Source: JBDRDD01 sp043821115 (GTDB lineage Bacteria > CAYTYR01 > UBA6262 > DAOVJB01). From it: DNA of 64,000 nucleotides. The notes under the pieces are model-generated. The model searched no databases and was not told the origin of the DNA. It worked only from the letters and a program-made list of their open reading frames with translations. The translations under genes were made by a program, and so were the position numbers. This document shows, piece by piece, positions 27,758-36,310 of the stretch (the first letter of the stretch is position 1; every line of letters begins with the position of its first letter). The stretch is from NCBI GenBank assembly GCA_043821115.1, contig JBDRDD010000004.1:56557-120556 (forward strand), written 5' to 3'.

Positions 27758-28546
27758 ATGGACTGGGGTATGCAAAACAGGATGAGTAAACTTTTTGGGC
27801 CGGACGGGCATTGTTTCTTTTTGCCCATAGACCACGGATATTTTCAGGGACCGACACGCTGCCTTGAAAAACCGGCCGAGACTATAAAGCCGCTGCTTCG
27901 CTATTGTGACGCTCTTTTTGTAACAAGAGGCGTCCTGCGATCAGCTATTGACGCGGTAAAAAGCAAACCTATCATACTAAGGGTTTCCGGAGGAACAAGC
28001 ATGGTGGGAGGGGACCTGGCGAATGAAATCCTGACCACATCAATAGAGGAGATAATACGCCTCAATGCCACTGCTGTCGGAGTATCTGTATTTATCGGCA
28101 GTGATTATGAGAAGCAGACCCTTTCAAACCTTGCCGAGATTGTAAACAAATGTGAAAGTTACGGCATACCGGTCATGGCAGTAACCGCCGTAGGCAAGGA
28201 AATGGAAAAAAGACAGGCCAGATATCTTGCACTCTGCTGCCGTATAGCAGCTGAGCTGGGAGCACGGGTGGTTAAAACATACTGGTGCGAAAAAGATTTT
28301 GACAAAGTGGTATGCGGATGTCCTGTGCCTGTAGTCATGGCAGGAGGCCCGAAATGCGAGACAGAGAAAGAAGTCCTGGAATTTGTCTATGACGGCATGC
28401 AAAACGGCGCAGTAGGAATAAACCTTGGAAGAAACGTGTGGCAGAGTCCTAATCCGGTACCTATGGCAAAAGCATTAAATGCTGTTATCCACAAAAAAGC
28501 AAATGTCAAAGAAGCCCTTGAAGTGTTCAGCGATGCAAAAAAATAA
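27758..28546 (+). CDS. LsrF-like class I aldolase/thiolase
   Basis: DeoC/LacD-fold lysine aldolase very close in wording to LsrF, the AI-2 phosphate-cleaving thiolase: DWGMQNRMSKLF, PIDHGYFQGPT, GVLRSAI, MAVTAVGKEM, RVVKTYW (Schiff-base Lys near 173), CGCPVPVVMAGG and INLGRNVWQS. At 262 residues it lacks the extra N-terminal segment of enterobacterial LsrF. No lsrK, lsrR or transporter genes are nearby, so quorum-signal degradation is uncertain. Archaeal relatives make aromatic precursors (ADH synthase), another possibility. Confidence 0.82.
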   Translation: MDWGMQNRMSKLFGPDGHCFFLPIDHGYFQGPTRCLEKPAETIKPLLRYCDALFVTRGVLRSAIDAVKSKPIILRVSGGTSMVGGDLANEILTTSIEEIIRLNATAVGVSVFIGSDYEKQTLSNLAEIVNKCESYGIPVMAVTAVGKEMEKRQARYLALCCRIAAELGARVVKTYWCEKDFDKVVCGCPVPVVMAGGPKCETEKEVLEFVYDGMQNGAVGINLGRNVWQSPNPVPMAKALNAVIHKKANVKEALEVFSDAKK

Positions 28547-28564
28547 TAGGGAGTAGCATATATA

Positions 28565-29593
28565 ATGCGTGTTGCAATGTACTATAACAACAAGGACGTA
28601 CGTCTCCAAGAGCTGCCAAAACCGAAAATAGGTCCCGGGGAGATACTTGTCAAGGTAATAGCAAGCGGGATATGCGGCTCTGACGTACTCGAGTGGTACC
28701 GCATAAAGAAGGCCCCGATCGTGCTGGGCCACGAGATAGCAGGGGAAATAGTAGAAGTTGCAGAGGGCGTGGATAAATACAAAGTGGGAGACAGGGTTTT
28801 CGTATCCCATCATATACCGTGCAACACTTGTCGTTACTGCCTTGCCGGAAATCACACGGTGTGTGAGACACTCCACACGACAAATTATGATCCGGGCGGA
28901 TTTGCCGAATATCTGAGGGTCCCTGCCTTAAACGTGGACAGGGGCGTTTTCCCTCTGCCTGATAACGTATCTTTCGAAGAGGGGACCTTTATTGAACCTC
29001 TGGCTTGTGTTGTTCGTGCGCAGAGGCTTGTTAACCTTGAACCCGCACAGAGTGTTTTAATACTGGGCAGCGGCATTTCAGGACTACTCCACATTATGCT
29101 GGCGCGTGCCTTTGGAGCAGGCAGGATTATAGCTACTGACATAAGCAAGTACAGGCTAAAAATGGTAAAGCAATTTGGAGCTGATGTCGTAATAGATGCA
29201 AAAGAGGATGTCCCGAAAAAAGTTCTTAAAGCAAATGACGGACGCCTTGCCGATCTTGTAATCATATGCACAGGTGCAAAGGCGGCATTTGACCAGGCAC
29301 TTAAAAGCGTGGACAGAAGCGGAACCGTATTGTTCTTTGCTACCACGGACCCGGGGGTTGATGTCTCGGTACCGGTAAACGAGTTCTGGAGAAACGGCAT
29401 AAAATTAATGCCCTCTTACGGAAACAGTCCCTTTGATGCAAGGGTTGCAATAGAATTAATTAGTTCCGGCAGGGTGGATGTAAAGAAGATGATAACCCAC
29501 AGACTGGGACTTGAGGAAGCAGGAAAAGGATTTGAGCTCGTAGCGGGCTCGGATAAGTCCATGAAGGTAATTATTGAACCGCACAGGAAATAG
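28565..29593 (+). CDS. Zinc-dependent medium-chain alcohol/polyol dehydrogenase
   Basis: MDR-superfamily NAD(P)-dependent dehydrogenase. Catalytic zinc ligands are in CGSDV near 37 and GHEIAGEI near 56. The structural zinc site is CNTCRYCLAGNHTVC near 87-101. The Rossmann motif is LGSGISGLLH. The closest matches in wording are sorbitol and threonine dehydrogenases, but the substrate is not fixed. It lies 18 bp after the LsrF-like gene and could oxidise the same sugar derivatives. Confidence 0.88.
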   Translation: MRVAMYYNNKDVRLQELPKPKIGPGEILVKVIASGICGSDVLEWYRIKKAPIVLGHEIAGEIVEVAEGVDKYKVGDRVFVSHHIPCNTCRYCLAGNHTVCETLHTTNYDPGGFAEYLRVPALNVDRGVFPLPDNVSFEEGTFIEPLACVVRAQRLVNLEPAQSVLILGSGISGLLHIMLARAFGAGRIIATDISKYRLKMVKQFGADVVIDAKEDVPKKVLKANDGRLADLVIICTGAKAAFDQALKSVDRSGTVLFFATTDPGVDVSVPVNEFWRNGIKLMPSYGNSPFDARVAIELISSGRVDVKKMITHRLGLEEAGKGFELVAGSDKSMKVIIEPHRK

Positions 29594-29616
29594 AACATAA
29601 GAATAAGGATAGAATT

Positions 29617-30684
29617 ATGAAAGGTATGAAAGGGAAGAGTATAATTATATTAACTACCATGCTTTTCTTTCTACTTAGTACACATATTGTCACAGGAAGT
29701 ACTTCCCCTTGGCAACAAGCAAAAGTTGATCAAACCCAAACTATCGAAGATAAAACAGCAACCGAAGAAAACACAGAAGAAGAAATAAACAAAGCTCTTG
29801 AGATGTTCAGAACAGAAGGTCGATATTATCGGAAGTTAAAAATTAACAGCAGAGCCGAAATTTCAGGAATATATCCGATTTCCGAGGAAATTGCAAAAAA
29901 GGAAAAGTGCTACTACTTTAAGGAAGAGCATTTAACCTCTTCAACGGTTATTGAATACTTAAAAAAGGGTAAATTAAGAAAAGACCCCCTGCTTGGCGTT
30001 GCACGCATAGTTGAGGAACGTTCTGAAGAAGATAAAAATATAGTCATACAAAAATATTTTGACCCTAAGGGAAAAAGGATAAAGAATAAAGATAAAGTTT
30101 TTCAAACCGAATTTGTTCTTGGAGATAATTCAGATTACCCAGTTGCGGTGTATTTTTACAACGAAAATGGAGACTGGATAAATGACAGAGACGGTATAGG
30201 AAAAATTTCAATGATTCGTGATGAGGATGGAAACATATTTGAAGAAAGATATTTAAATAACAAAGGTGAACTGATAATAAGAAAAGATATGAATATTGCC
30301 ATTACGCGTTTTAAATCAGATAGCAATAGAAATATAACGGAAATGCAATTTTTTGACTCAGATGAAAAAAACACTACAGAAAACAGCACAGGAGTTTCTA
30401 TAATCCGCTATAAATATGATGAAAGAGATAACATTATAGAAGAAAGCTATCATGATGAAAATGGAAATCTCAAAATTTCAAAAGAATTTTGGGGTGCCGC
30501 CATGTATCGCTATAAATATGATGCACATGGAAACCGCATAGAAATGAGCTTGTATGGAACCAGTGGGAAACCGAAGGATTGTACATGGTGGGAAATTGGG
30601 ATAGTCCGTTGGCGCTATGATGATAGGGGAAATCTGCTTTATACCGACTATCTCGACAAACGTGGAAGACCTCTAACGCCATAA
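29617..30684 (+). CDS. Secreted repeat protein, YD/MORN-like, function unknown
   Basis: A signal peptide (about 1-30) precedes an acidic, Lys/Glu-rich linker. From about residue 140 there are irregular repeats of the form 'xYxYDexGNxxExxYxdxnGkp', for example YKYDERDNIIEESYHDENGN and YKYDAHGNRIEMSLYGTSGK, ending WRYDDRGNLLYTDYLDKRG. They resemble YD-type or YwqK-like repeats, but it lacks the large core of Rhs proteins and any toxin domain. Base composition is visibly more AT-rich than in flanking genes, as in the next gene. Possible horizontal origin is inference. Confidence 0.65.
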   Translation: MKGMKGKSIIILTTMLFFLLSTHIVTGSTSPWQQAKVDQTQTIEDKTATEENTEEEINKALEMFRTEGRYYRKLKINSRAEISGIYPISEEIAKKEKCYYFKEEHLTSSTVIEYLKKGKLRKDPLLGVARIVEERSEEDKNIVIQKYFDPKGKRIKNKDKVFQTEFVLGDNSDYPVAVYFYNENGDWINDRDGIGKISMIRDEDGNIFEERYLNNKGELIIRKDMNIAITRFKSDSNRNITEMQFFDSDEKNTTENSTGVSIIRYKYDERDNIIEESYHDENGNLKISKEFWGAAMYRYKYDAHGNRIEMSLYGTSGKPKDCTWWEIGIVRWRYDDRGNLLYTDYLDKRGRPLTP

Positions 30685-30697
30685 CCAGGGTGTCACA

Positions 30698-31306
30698 GTG
30701 AAGAAGAAAATTTATCTGTGCCTTATACTTCTTCTTGCAAATTTCTTTGGTCTTGTTACAGCATATTCAGACGGAAATAATAGTGTAGAAGATTCATTAA
30801 AGACTATATACTTAAACTACGAGCAAAAAATTACCGATATAATCAGTTCTGAAAAAATAGACAAAAGCAAGGTTTCAATACTAATTGAGAAAGCAAAGTA
30901 TACGCTTACAATTAAATACAATGGTCAGCCTATAAAATCATATCCAGTCGTTTTTGGTGACAATCCGATAGATGATAAACTACGACAGGGAGATTATTCC
31001 ACCCCTGAAGGAAAATTTAAGATAAGAGATATGTACCCTCACCCTGATTGGTCAAAATTTATTTGGATAGACTACCCTACAAAGGACTCTTGGCAGAAAC
31101 ATCAAGAAGCGAAAAAGAAGGGTCTTATACCCAAGAACGCTTCTATCGGAGGAGAAATAGGGATACATGGGGTAGTTCAGGGAAACGATTATTTAATAGA
31201 TAAAAAAACAAACTGGACACTTGGATGCATATCATTAAAGAACAAGGATATTAACGAGGTATACAGCATTGTGCAAAAAGGGACTGAGATGGAAATACTG
31301 CATTAG
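30698..31306 (+). CDS. L,D-transpeptidase (YkuD domain), exported
   Basis: Catalyses L,D cross-links in peptidoglycan or anchors proteins to it. The N-terminus is a signal peptide (about 1-23). The YkuD signature is split between HGVVQG near 158 and TLGCISLKNKDI near 174, so the catalytic His and Cys are present. Start is GTG 30698. Like the gene before it, this one is more AT-rich than the surroundings. It sits 13 bp after the repeat protein and may share its promoter. Confidence 0.88.
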   Translation: MKKKIYLCLILLLANFFGLVTAYSDGNNSVEDSLKTIYLNYEQKITDIISSEKIDKSKVSILIEKAKYTLTIKYNGQPIKSYPVVFGDNPIDDKLRQGDYSTPEGKFKIRDMYPHPDWSKFIWIDYPTKDSWQKHQEAKKKGLIPKNASIGGEIGIHGVVQGNDYLIDKKTNWTLGCISLKNKDINEVYSIVQKGTEMEILH

Positions 31307-31334
31307 GGTCTCTAGAGTATGAATAGGTTAAATC

Positions 31335-32432
31335 ATGCGAACAGGAGTAGCAAATCTTCCTCTTCATTTCGGCAAGGCGCCCAGATGGCTTTTCTCGCGG
31401 ATGACAAAGCTTGCCCGCCAAATTGCAATTATTATCGTTGAAGAACACGGGCCCGAGGAATTTATCAGGAAGATGTCAGACCCGTTCTGGTTTCAGTCAT
31501 TCGGATGCGTGCTTGGATTTGACTGGCATTCCTCCGGGATTACCACGACTGTTTGCGGGGCAGTAAAGGAAGGCCTGAAGGGCCTTGAAAAGGACATTGG
31601 CATATTTGTCGCGGGAGGAAAAGGGGGTACCTCGAGAAAGACCCCTTCGGAGATAGAGGAATTCGCAAACAGGATCCCGATAAAAACAGACCCGCAAAGC
31701 CTCATCTATGCCAGCAAGATGTCAGCCAAGGTGGATAATACCGCTCTTCAGGACGGCTACCAGCTCTATCACCATAATTTCATATTTACCAAGAGCGGTT
31801 TGTGGACTGTGGTCCAGCAGGGCATGAATACGGATAACAGGTGGGCCAGAAGGTATCATTGGCTGAGTACCGACTTTAACGATTTTGTATGCGAGCCACA
31901 TTCAGCCATTTGCTGTGATTATAAAAGTATAGCTTTTAATATGGTGGCAAAAGAAAGTACCAAAGCCCGCTCTGTTGCAGCAGAAGTGTCCAGGGAAAAG
32001 CCTGTTAAGGTCTTAAAGCAAATACAGAGCCTGAGAACGCTAACTATGCCGGCCAAACACCAGATATTCTTCCGGGACCTTAGAACAGAGAGTCTTGGAA
32101 AGGTACTTCTTAAAACCTATGAACAGCAGCCGTCAAATTTTGAAGAGCTTCTCGGTATTTACGGTGTCGGACCAAAGACCGTACGCGCACTGAGCCTTAT
32201 AGCGGATTTAATCTACGGTGCCAGGGTAAGCTTCAAGGATCCGGTTAAATACAGCTTCGCACATGGAGGGAAAGACGGATACCCGTACCCCGTGGACCGG
32301 GTTAACTACGATACATCAATTAATATATTAAGAAAAGCGATAAGCGCGGCAAAGCTCGGAAACAGCGATAAACTTGACGCCCTTAAGAGATTGACAAAGT
32401 TTGAGTCAAAAGGAGGTCATATACATGTCTAA
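31335..32432 (+). CDS. DUF763 protein
   Basis: A 365-residue protein opening MRTGVANLPLHFGKAPRWLF, which is diagnostic of DUF763. Other family blocks are SFGCVLGFDWHSSG, GKGGTSRKTP, YQLYHHNFIF and MPAKHQIFFRDL. A helix-hairpin-helix-like stretch (LLGIYGVGPKTVRALSLIADLIYG) near 275 suggests nucleic acid binding. Most known members are archaeal or thermophilic. The molecular function is unknown. Its 3' end overlaps the flavodoxin start by 8 bp. Confidence 0.85.
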   Translation: MRTGVANLPLHFGKAPRWLFSRMTKLARQIAIIIVEEHGPEEFIRKMSDPFWFQSFGCVLGFDWHSSGITTTVCGAVKEGLKGLEKDIGIFVAGGKGGTSRKTPSEIEEFANRIPIKTDPQSLIYASKMSAKVDNTALQDGYQLYHHNFIFTKSGLWTVVQQGMNTDNRWARRYHWLSTDFNDFVCEPHSAICCDYKSIAFNMVAKESTKARSVAAEVSREKPVKVLKQIQSLRTLTMPAKHQIFFRDLRTESLGKVLLKTYEQQPSNFEELLGIYGVGPKTVRALSLIADLIYGARVSFKDPVKYSFAHGGKDGYPYPVDRVNYDTSINILRKAISAAKLGNSDKLDALKRLTKFESKGGHIHV

Positions 32433-32907
32433 GATAGCCGTCATATATTATTCCCGCTCCGGAAATACCCGGCAAATGGCTGAGCTGGTAGCAGAAGGCG
32501 CAAAAGAAGATGGAGTGGATGTAGACTTAAAGAAAGTGGAGGAATTCGACCTTGACACGCTTGCTGACTATGATGGTATAATCATAGGCTCACCGACATA
32601 TTACGGTAATATGGCCGCGGGTATAAAGCAATTTTTTGACGAGAGTGTTCGCTTCCAGGGTGATCTGGAAGGAAAAGTTGGGGCTGCATTTTCCTCGAGC
32701 GCCAATGTCGGAGGCGGAAACGAAAGTACTATTCTGGGCATCTTAAAAGCAATGCTTGTTCACGGCATGATCATCCAGGGATGTCCTCTGGGAGACCACT
32801 TCGGCCCCATATCGGTAGGCGCGCCTGACGAGAGAAGCACGCCTCAGTGCAGACAGCTCGGCAAGAAAGTCGCGCTGCTTGTAAAAATACTCCACGGGGA
32901 TAAATAG
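32425..32907 (+). CDS. Flavodoxin family protein, WrbA-like
   Basis: A 160-residue FMN-binding protein. The phosphate-binding loop is YYSRSGNTRQMAE near 8-20, and GSPTYYGNMAAGIKQFFDE resembles the WrbA/NAD(P)H:quinone oxidoreductase group. Start ATG 32425 has AAGGAGGTC upstream; the frame extends further back only inside the DUF763 gene. Likely role: quinone reduction or electron transfer in a low-redox cytosol. Confidence 0.87.
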   Translation: MSKIAVIYYSRSGNTRQMAELVAEGAKEDGVDVDLKKVEEFDLDTLADYDGIIIGSPTYYGNMAAGIKQFFDESVRFQGDLEGKVGAAFSSSANVGGGNESTILGILKAMLVHGMIIQGCPLGDHFGPISVGAPDERSTPQCRQLGKKVALLVKILHGDK

Positions 32908-32909
32908 TA

Positions 32910-33575
32910 TTGAGATATGTAACAAGCGAAGAAATGAGAGAAATCGACCGCCAGGCAATATATGAGCTGGGCATTGCCGGTGTTCTGCTTATGGAAAATG
33001 CCGGAAAAGCGGTTTTTGCGGAGGTGATGAAGCAACTGGAAGAAGCACAGAATAAATTTGTGTGCGTAGTATGCGGCAAGGGCAATAACGGCGGAGATGG
33101 TTATGTGATTGCACGTCATCTTCTAGATCACGGCAAAGAAATAAAGGTATTGCTTGTAGGTACCAAAGACGATATTAAAGGCGATGCCAGGATCAACTTC
33201 GATAAGCTGCACAATATGAATGTACAAATCCAGGAGATAAAAGATGAGGGAGATATAGCTATCTTAAAGGATGCAGCAGCCTCAAGCGATATAGTAGTAG
33301 ACGCTATTCTTGGCACGGGAACAAGAGGCGAGATAAAGGGGCTTGCCAGAGAGGCGATCGATGTCATAAATGATGCCGCAAAATCTGTTATAGCAGTTGA
33401 CATACCATCAGGTCTTGATACCGACACAGGTGAAGTCCTGGGCACATGCATCAGGGCCAAGAAGACGGTTACATTTGCCCTTCCCAAGAAGGGCTTTAAG
33501 AATCCGGCCGCACAAGAATATATAGGCGAACTTATTATAGCTGATATAGGCATACCGTACCAATTATTGAAATAG
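32910..33575 (+). CDS. NAD(P)H-hydrate epimerase (YjeF N-terminal domain only)
   Basis: Repairs damaged NAD(P)H by epimerising the R-hydrate. The 221-residue protein has GKGNNGGDGYVIARHL near 56, DAILGTGTRGEIKG and VDIPSGLDTDTGE, all typical of YjeF_N. The dehydratase domain that follows in the E. coli fusion is absent, so the partner must be encoded elsewhere. Start is TTG 32910, 3 bp after the flavodoxin, with GGGGA about ten bases before it. Confidence 0.9.
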   Translation: MRYVTSEEMREIDRQAIYELGIAGVLLMENAGKAVFAEVMKQLEEAQNKFVCVVCGKGNNGGDGYVIARHLLDHGKEIKVLLVGTKDDIKGDARINFDKLHNMNVQIQEIKDEGDIAILKDAAASSDIVVDAILGTGTRGEIKGLAREAIDVINDAAKSVIAVDIPSGLDTDTGEVLGTCIRAKKTVTFALPKKGFKNPAAQEYIGELIIADIGIPYQLLK

Positions 33576-33586
33576 GGAGGAAAAAC

Positions 33587-34051
33587 ATGAAGAAGTTATT
33601 CTTTATTACCGCAGTGGCAATACTTCTCTTACCTGCCGCAGCACTTGCGGTGGGACCGGGAGATATCGGACTGGGGCTTATCCTTGGAGAGCCGACGGGT
33701 TTGAGCGCAAAACTCTGGCTGGATAAAGATGTGGCAGTGGATGCGGCTGTGGCATGGTCGCTTGAGAGCACAACATATTTTCACCTGCACACCGATTATC
33801 TTTTCCATGACTTTGACGCTTTTGACGTAAAAAAGGGGGAGCTTGCATTCTACTACGGCCCCGGAGCACGCATCAAAATGCATAAGCACCGCAAGACGCG
33901 CGTGGGACTCCGCGCTACCGGAGGCATAAACTACATCGTTCCCAAGCACCCGATAGACCTGTTCTTTGAAATAGCAATCCTGGTAGACGTAATACCGGAT
34001 ACGGAAGCCGACTTTAACGCCGGCCTCGGCATGAGGTACTATTTTCATTAA
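33587..34051 (+). CDS. Small exported beta-barrel-like protein
   Basis: A signal peptide (about 1-21, ending ALA) is followed by 130 residues of alternating hydrophobic/polar strands with Gly and aromatic residues: IGLGLILGEPTGLSAKLWL, AFYYGPGARIKM, RVGLRATGGINYI. The end, GLGMRYYFH, has a terminal aromatic/His as in some outer-membrane barrels. Small barrel location in an outer membrane is inference. No specific function can be stated. Confidence 0.65.
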   Translation: MKKLFFITAVAILLLPAAALAVGPGDIGLGLILGEPTGLSAKLWLDKDVAVDAAVAWSLESTTYFHLHTDYLFHDFDAFDVKKGELAFYYGPGARIKMHKHRKTRVGLRATGGINYIVPKHPIDLFFEIAILVDVIPDTEADFNAGLGMRYYFH

Positions 34052-34076
34052 AATCTCTTAAGAAACGGAGCATTGA

Positions 34077-35549
34077 ATGAAGCACTTAAAATTCGACTTT
34101 AACAATATGCTCAGCTTCAATATAGGAGCAAAAGAGGGAGTAACCCCACAAGAACTAAAGAGCATCTCTAAAACAGTATCCAAGGCCCATCAACATTTTA
34201 GAAAAGTGATTGATAATCGCCAGAATAGGATAAAACTGGGACTTGAATGGACCCGGCTTCCTTTTGCGGACAAGAAGTACACAGACCAGATAAAGAGACT
34301 TGGCAATCAAATATCAAGACAGTATGAGAATATAATATCACTGGGCATAGGGGGGTCTTATTTGGGCCTTAAAGCAGCCCAGGATGCTCTGTGCCCGGCA
34401 TATTACAATGAATTCAAAGATATAAGGAAGGGCAGACCCCGCATTTACTTCGAGGGAAACAACCTGGATCCGGAAACACTTGCTGTCTTGATTAAACACC
34501 TTGATCCTAAAAAGACTTTTGTCATAGTAATATCCAAGTCAGGCGAGACGACCGAGACAAAGGCCGCTCTTGAGGTAGTGGAGTCCTGGCTTAAAAAAAA
34601 CGTGGGGAAAAATTATTCAAGGCAGATATTTGCCATAACAGACAGTAAAAAGGGCTCCCTTCGTGCCAGGACAGATAAGGCAAATAAGGAGGATGGGCTT
34701 GGTTTCAGGAGTCTTTCCCTTTTGGAAGGAGTGGGGGGAAGGTTTTCAGAATTAAATATAGGACTGCTTCTTCTTGCAATATCGGGAGTTAACATATCCG
34801 GGATTCTGGCCGGGGCAAAGTCCATGTACAGGCGCTGCGGGTCCGGCTCTGTATACAAGAACCCGGCATACATGTACGCTGTTCTTCATGCAATAGGATA
34901 CTGTAAAAAAGGCAAGCCCATAGCAATAATAATGCCGTTTTCAGAGACCCTCAAATCCACCGCCGACTGGTACGTACAGCTTTTGGCGGAGAGCCTTGGA
35001 AAAAAATATAAAAGGGTTATAAAAAACCTGCCGAAGGGCGAGGAAGAATGGACGGATGATAAAAAGAGCATCATAAATGTAGGCAGAACTCCCATGCCTT
35101 CAAGGGGCACCAATGACCTGCATTCCATACAGCAGAACAACATAGAAGGGGAAAACAACAAGGCAGTTACTTTTATACGGGTAGAAGAGTTCAGACAGGA
35201 ACTGACTATACCAAAATCCGCCGGCCTTCTTGCTTCAAAGAAATATTCCGATCTTCTGAAGCTGGCCCAGGAAGCCACAGAGTGGGCGCTTGTAAGGGAG
35301 AAGAGACCCAACTGTACCATCATAATGCCGGAGATATCGCCTTTCTTGTGGGGAGAGCTCATATTCTTCTTTGAGATGGCAACTGCATTTGAAGGGGAGC
35401 TTCTGGGCATAAACGCCTTCCATCAACCCGGAGTAGAAGGTTACAAGAACTACATGTATTACAAGCTGAAAAAAACCGGCATTTCCGAGAATATAAGCAG
35501 AGAAATCACCGCGCATCCGGTGGTAAAGAAATCACCATTCGTGCTATAG
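34077..35549 (+). CDS. pgi: Glucose-6-phosphate isomerase
   Basis: Glycolysis/gluconeogenesis: interconverts glucose-6-P and fructose-6-P. The sugar-phosphate loop ISKSGETTETKAA lies near 156, GIGGSYLGLKAA near 93, and RGTNDLHSIQQ with the catalytic His region near 343. The final signature region GVEGYKNYMYYKL is present. The 490-residue length lies between the short archaeal-like and long enterobacterial forms. It starts 25 bp after the barrel-like gene. Confidence 0.93.
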   Translation: MKHLKFDFNNMLSFNIGAKEGVTPQELKSISKTVSKAHQHFRKVIDNRQNRIKLGLEWTRLPFADKKYTDQIKRLGNQISRQYENIISLGIGGSYLGLKAAQDALCPAYYNEFKDIRKGRPRIYFEGNNLDPETLAVLIKHLDPKKTFVIVISKSGETTETKAALEVVESWLKKNVGKNYSRQIFAITDSKKGSLRARTDKANKEDGLGFRSLSLLEGVGGRFSELNIGLLLLAISGVNISGILAGAKSMYRRCGSGSVYKNPAYMYAVLHAIGYCKKGKPIAIIMPFSETLKSTADWYVQLLAESLGKKYKRVIKNLPKGEEEWTDDKKSIINVGRTPMPSRGTNDLHSIQQNNIEGENNKAVTFIRVEEFRQELTIPKSAGLLASKKYSDLLKLAQEATEWALVREKRPNCTIIMPEISPFLWGELIFFFEMATAFEGELLGINAFHQPGVEGYKNYMYYKLKKTGISENISREITAHPVVKKSPFVL

Positions 35550-35557
35550 GGGAATAA

Positions 35558-36310
35558 ATGTTCGACACGCACTGCCACCTGAGCGACCCAAAATTCAATA
35601 ATGACAGAAACGAGGTTATAGAGCGGGCCAGAGAAAAAGGGATAGAGAACATACTGATCGTGTGTTCGCAAACAAATGAAATTGAATCTTTCTGCTCTAT
35701 GCTTGCTGAGTACGATTTCATATATGGGGCACTGGGCGTCCATCCCCATAACGCAAAGCACTTCGAAAGAGACTGGCCCCATCTTGAGAAGATAATAAAA
35801 AATGAGAAGATAGTGGCTCTGGGTGAGATAGGTCTTGATTATCATTATGATCATTCACCAAGAGAGATTCAAAGGGAAGTATTTAGAAAACAGTTAAGAC
35901 TCGCCAAAGAACATGATCTGCCCCTTATCATCCATAGCCGCGAGGCTATGGATGAATGTCTTAGTATATTAAAAGAGGAAGATATGAAGCAGGGGGTAAT
36001 GCACTGCTTTAGCGGCAATATCCAAGAGGCACGTGAGTGCCTGGAAATGGGGCTGTATATATCGATCGCCGGAGTGGTGACATTTCCAAAGGCCACCGGG
36101 CTAAAAGATATAGCGCGCAAGATACCCATGGACAGATTACTTCTTGAAACAGATGCCCCTTATCTTGCACCTCAGAGCGTAAGAGGCAAACGCAATGAGC
36201 CTTCCTACATAAGCCATACTTATGAAGCTGTTGCCTCCCTCAGGGCAATAAGCACGAAAGATCTCTCTAGAACCACAAAAGAAAACGCGATGAGGCTCTT
36301 CAAAAAATGA
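35558..36310 (+). CDS. tatD: TatD family metal-dependent deoxyribonuclease
   Basis: Metal-dependent hydrolase with 3'-5' exonuclease activity in characterised members. MFDTHCHLSDPKF gives the first metal ligands, GEIGLDYHYD the Glu, IIHSREA the His, MHCFSGN the next, and ETDAPYLAP the Asp. The 250-residue length is normal. Its last four bases overlap the start of pabB (ATGA). Confidence 0.92.
   Translation: MFDTHCHLSDPKFNNDRNEVIERAREKGIENILIVCSQTNEIESFCSMLAEYDFIYGALGVHPHNAKHFERDWPHLEKIIKNEKIVALGEIGLDYHYDHSPREIQREVFRKQLRLAKEHDLPLIIHSREAMDECLSILKEEDMKQGVMHCFSGNIQEARECLEMGLYISIAGVVTFPKATGLKDIARKIPMDRLLLETDAPYLAPQSVRGKRNEPSYISHTYEAVASLRAISTKDLSRTTKENAMRLFKK

Noticed and set aside
27758..28546. 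Quorum-sensing AI-2 degradation locus
   Set aside because: Only an LsrF-like enzyme is present; no kinase, repressor or transporter.
29617..30684. Rhs/YD-repeat polymorphic toxin
   Set aside because: Too short, lacks the Rhs core and any toxin or immunity gene.
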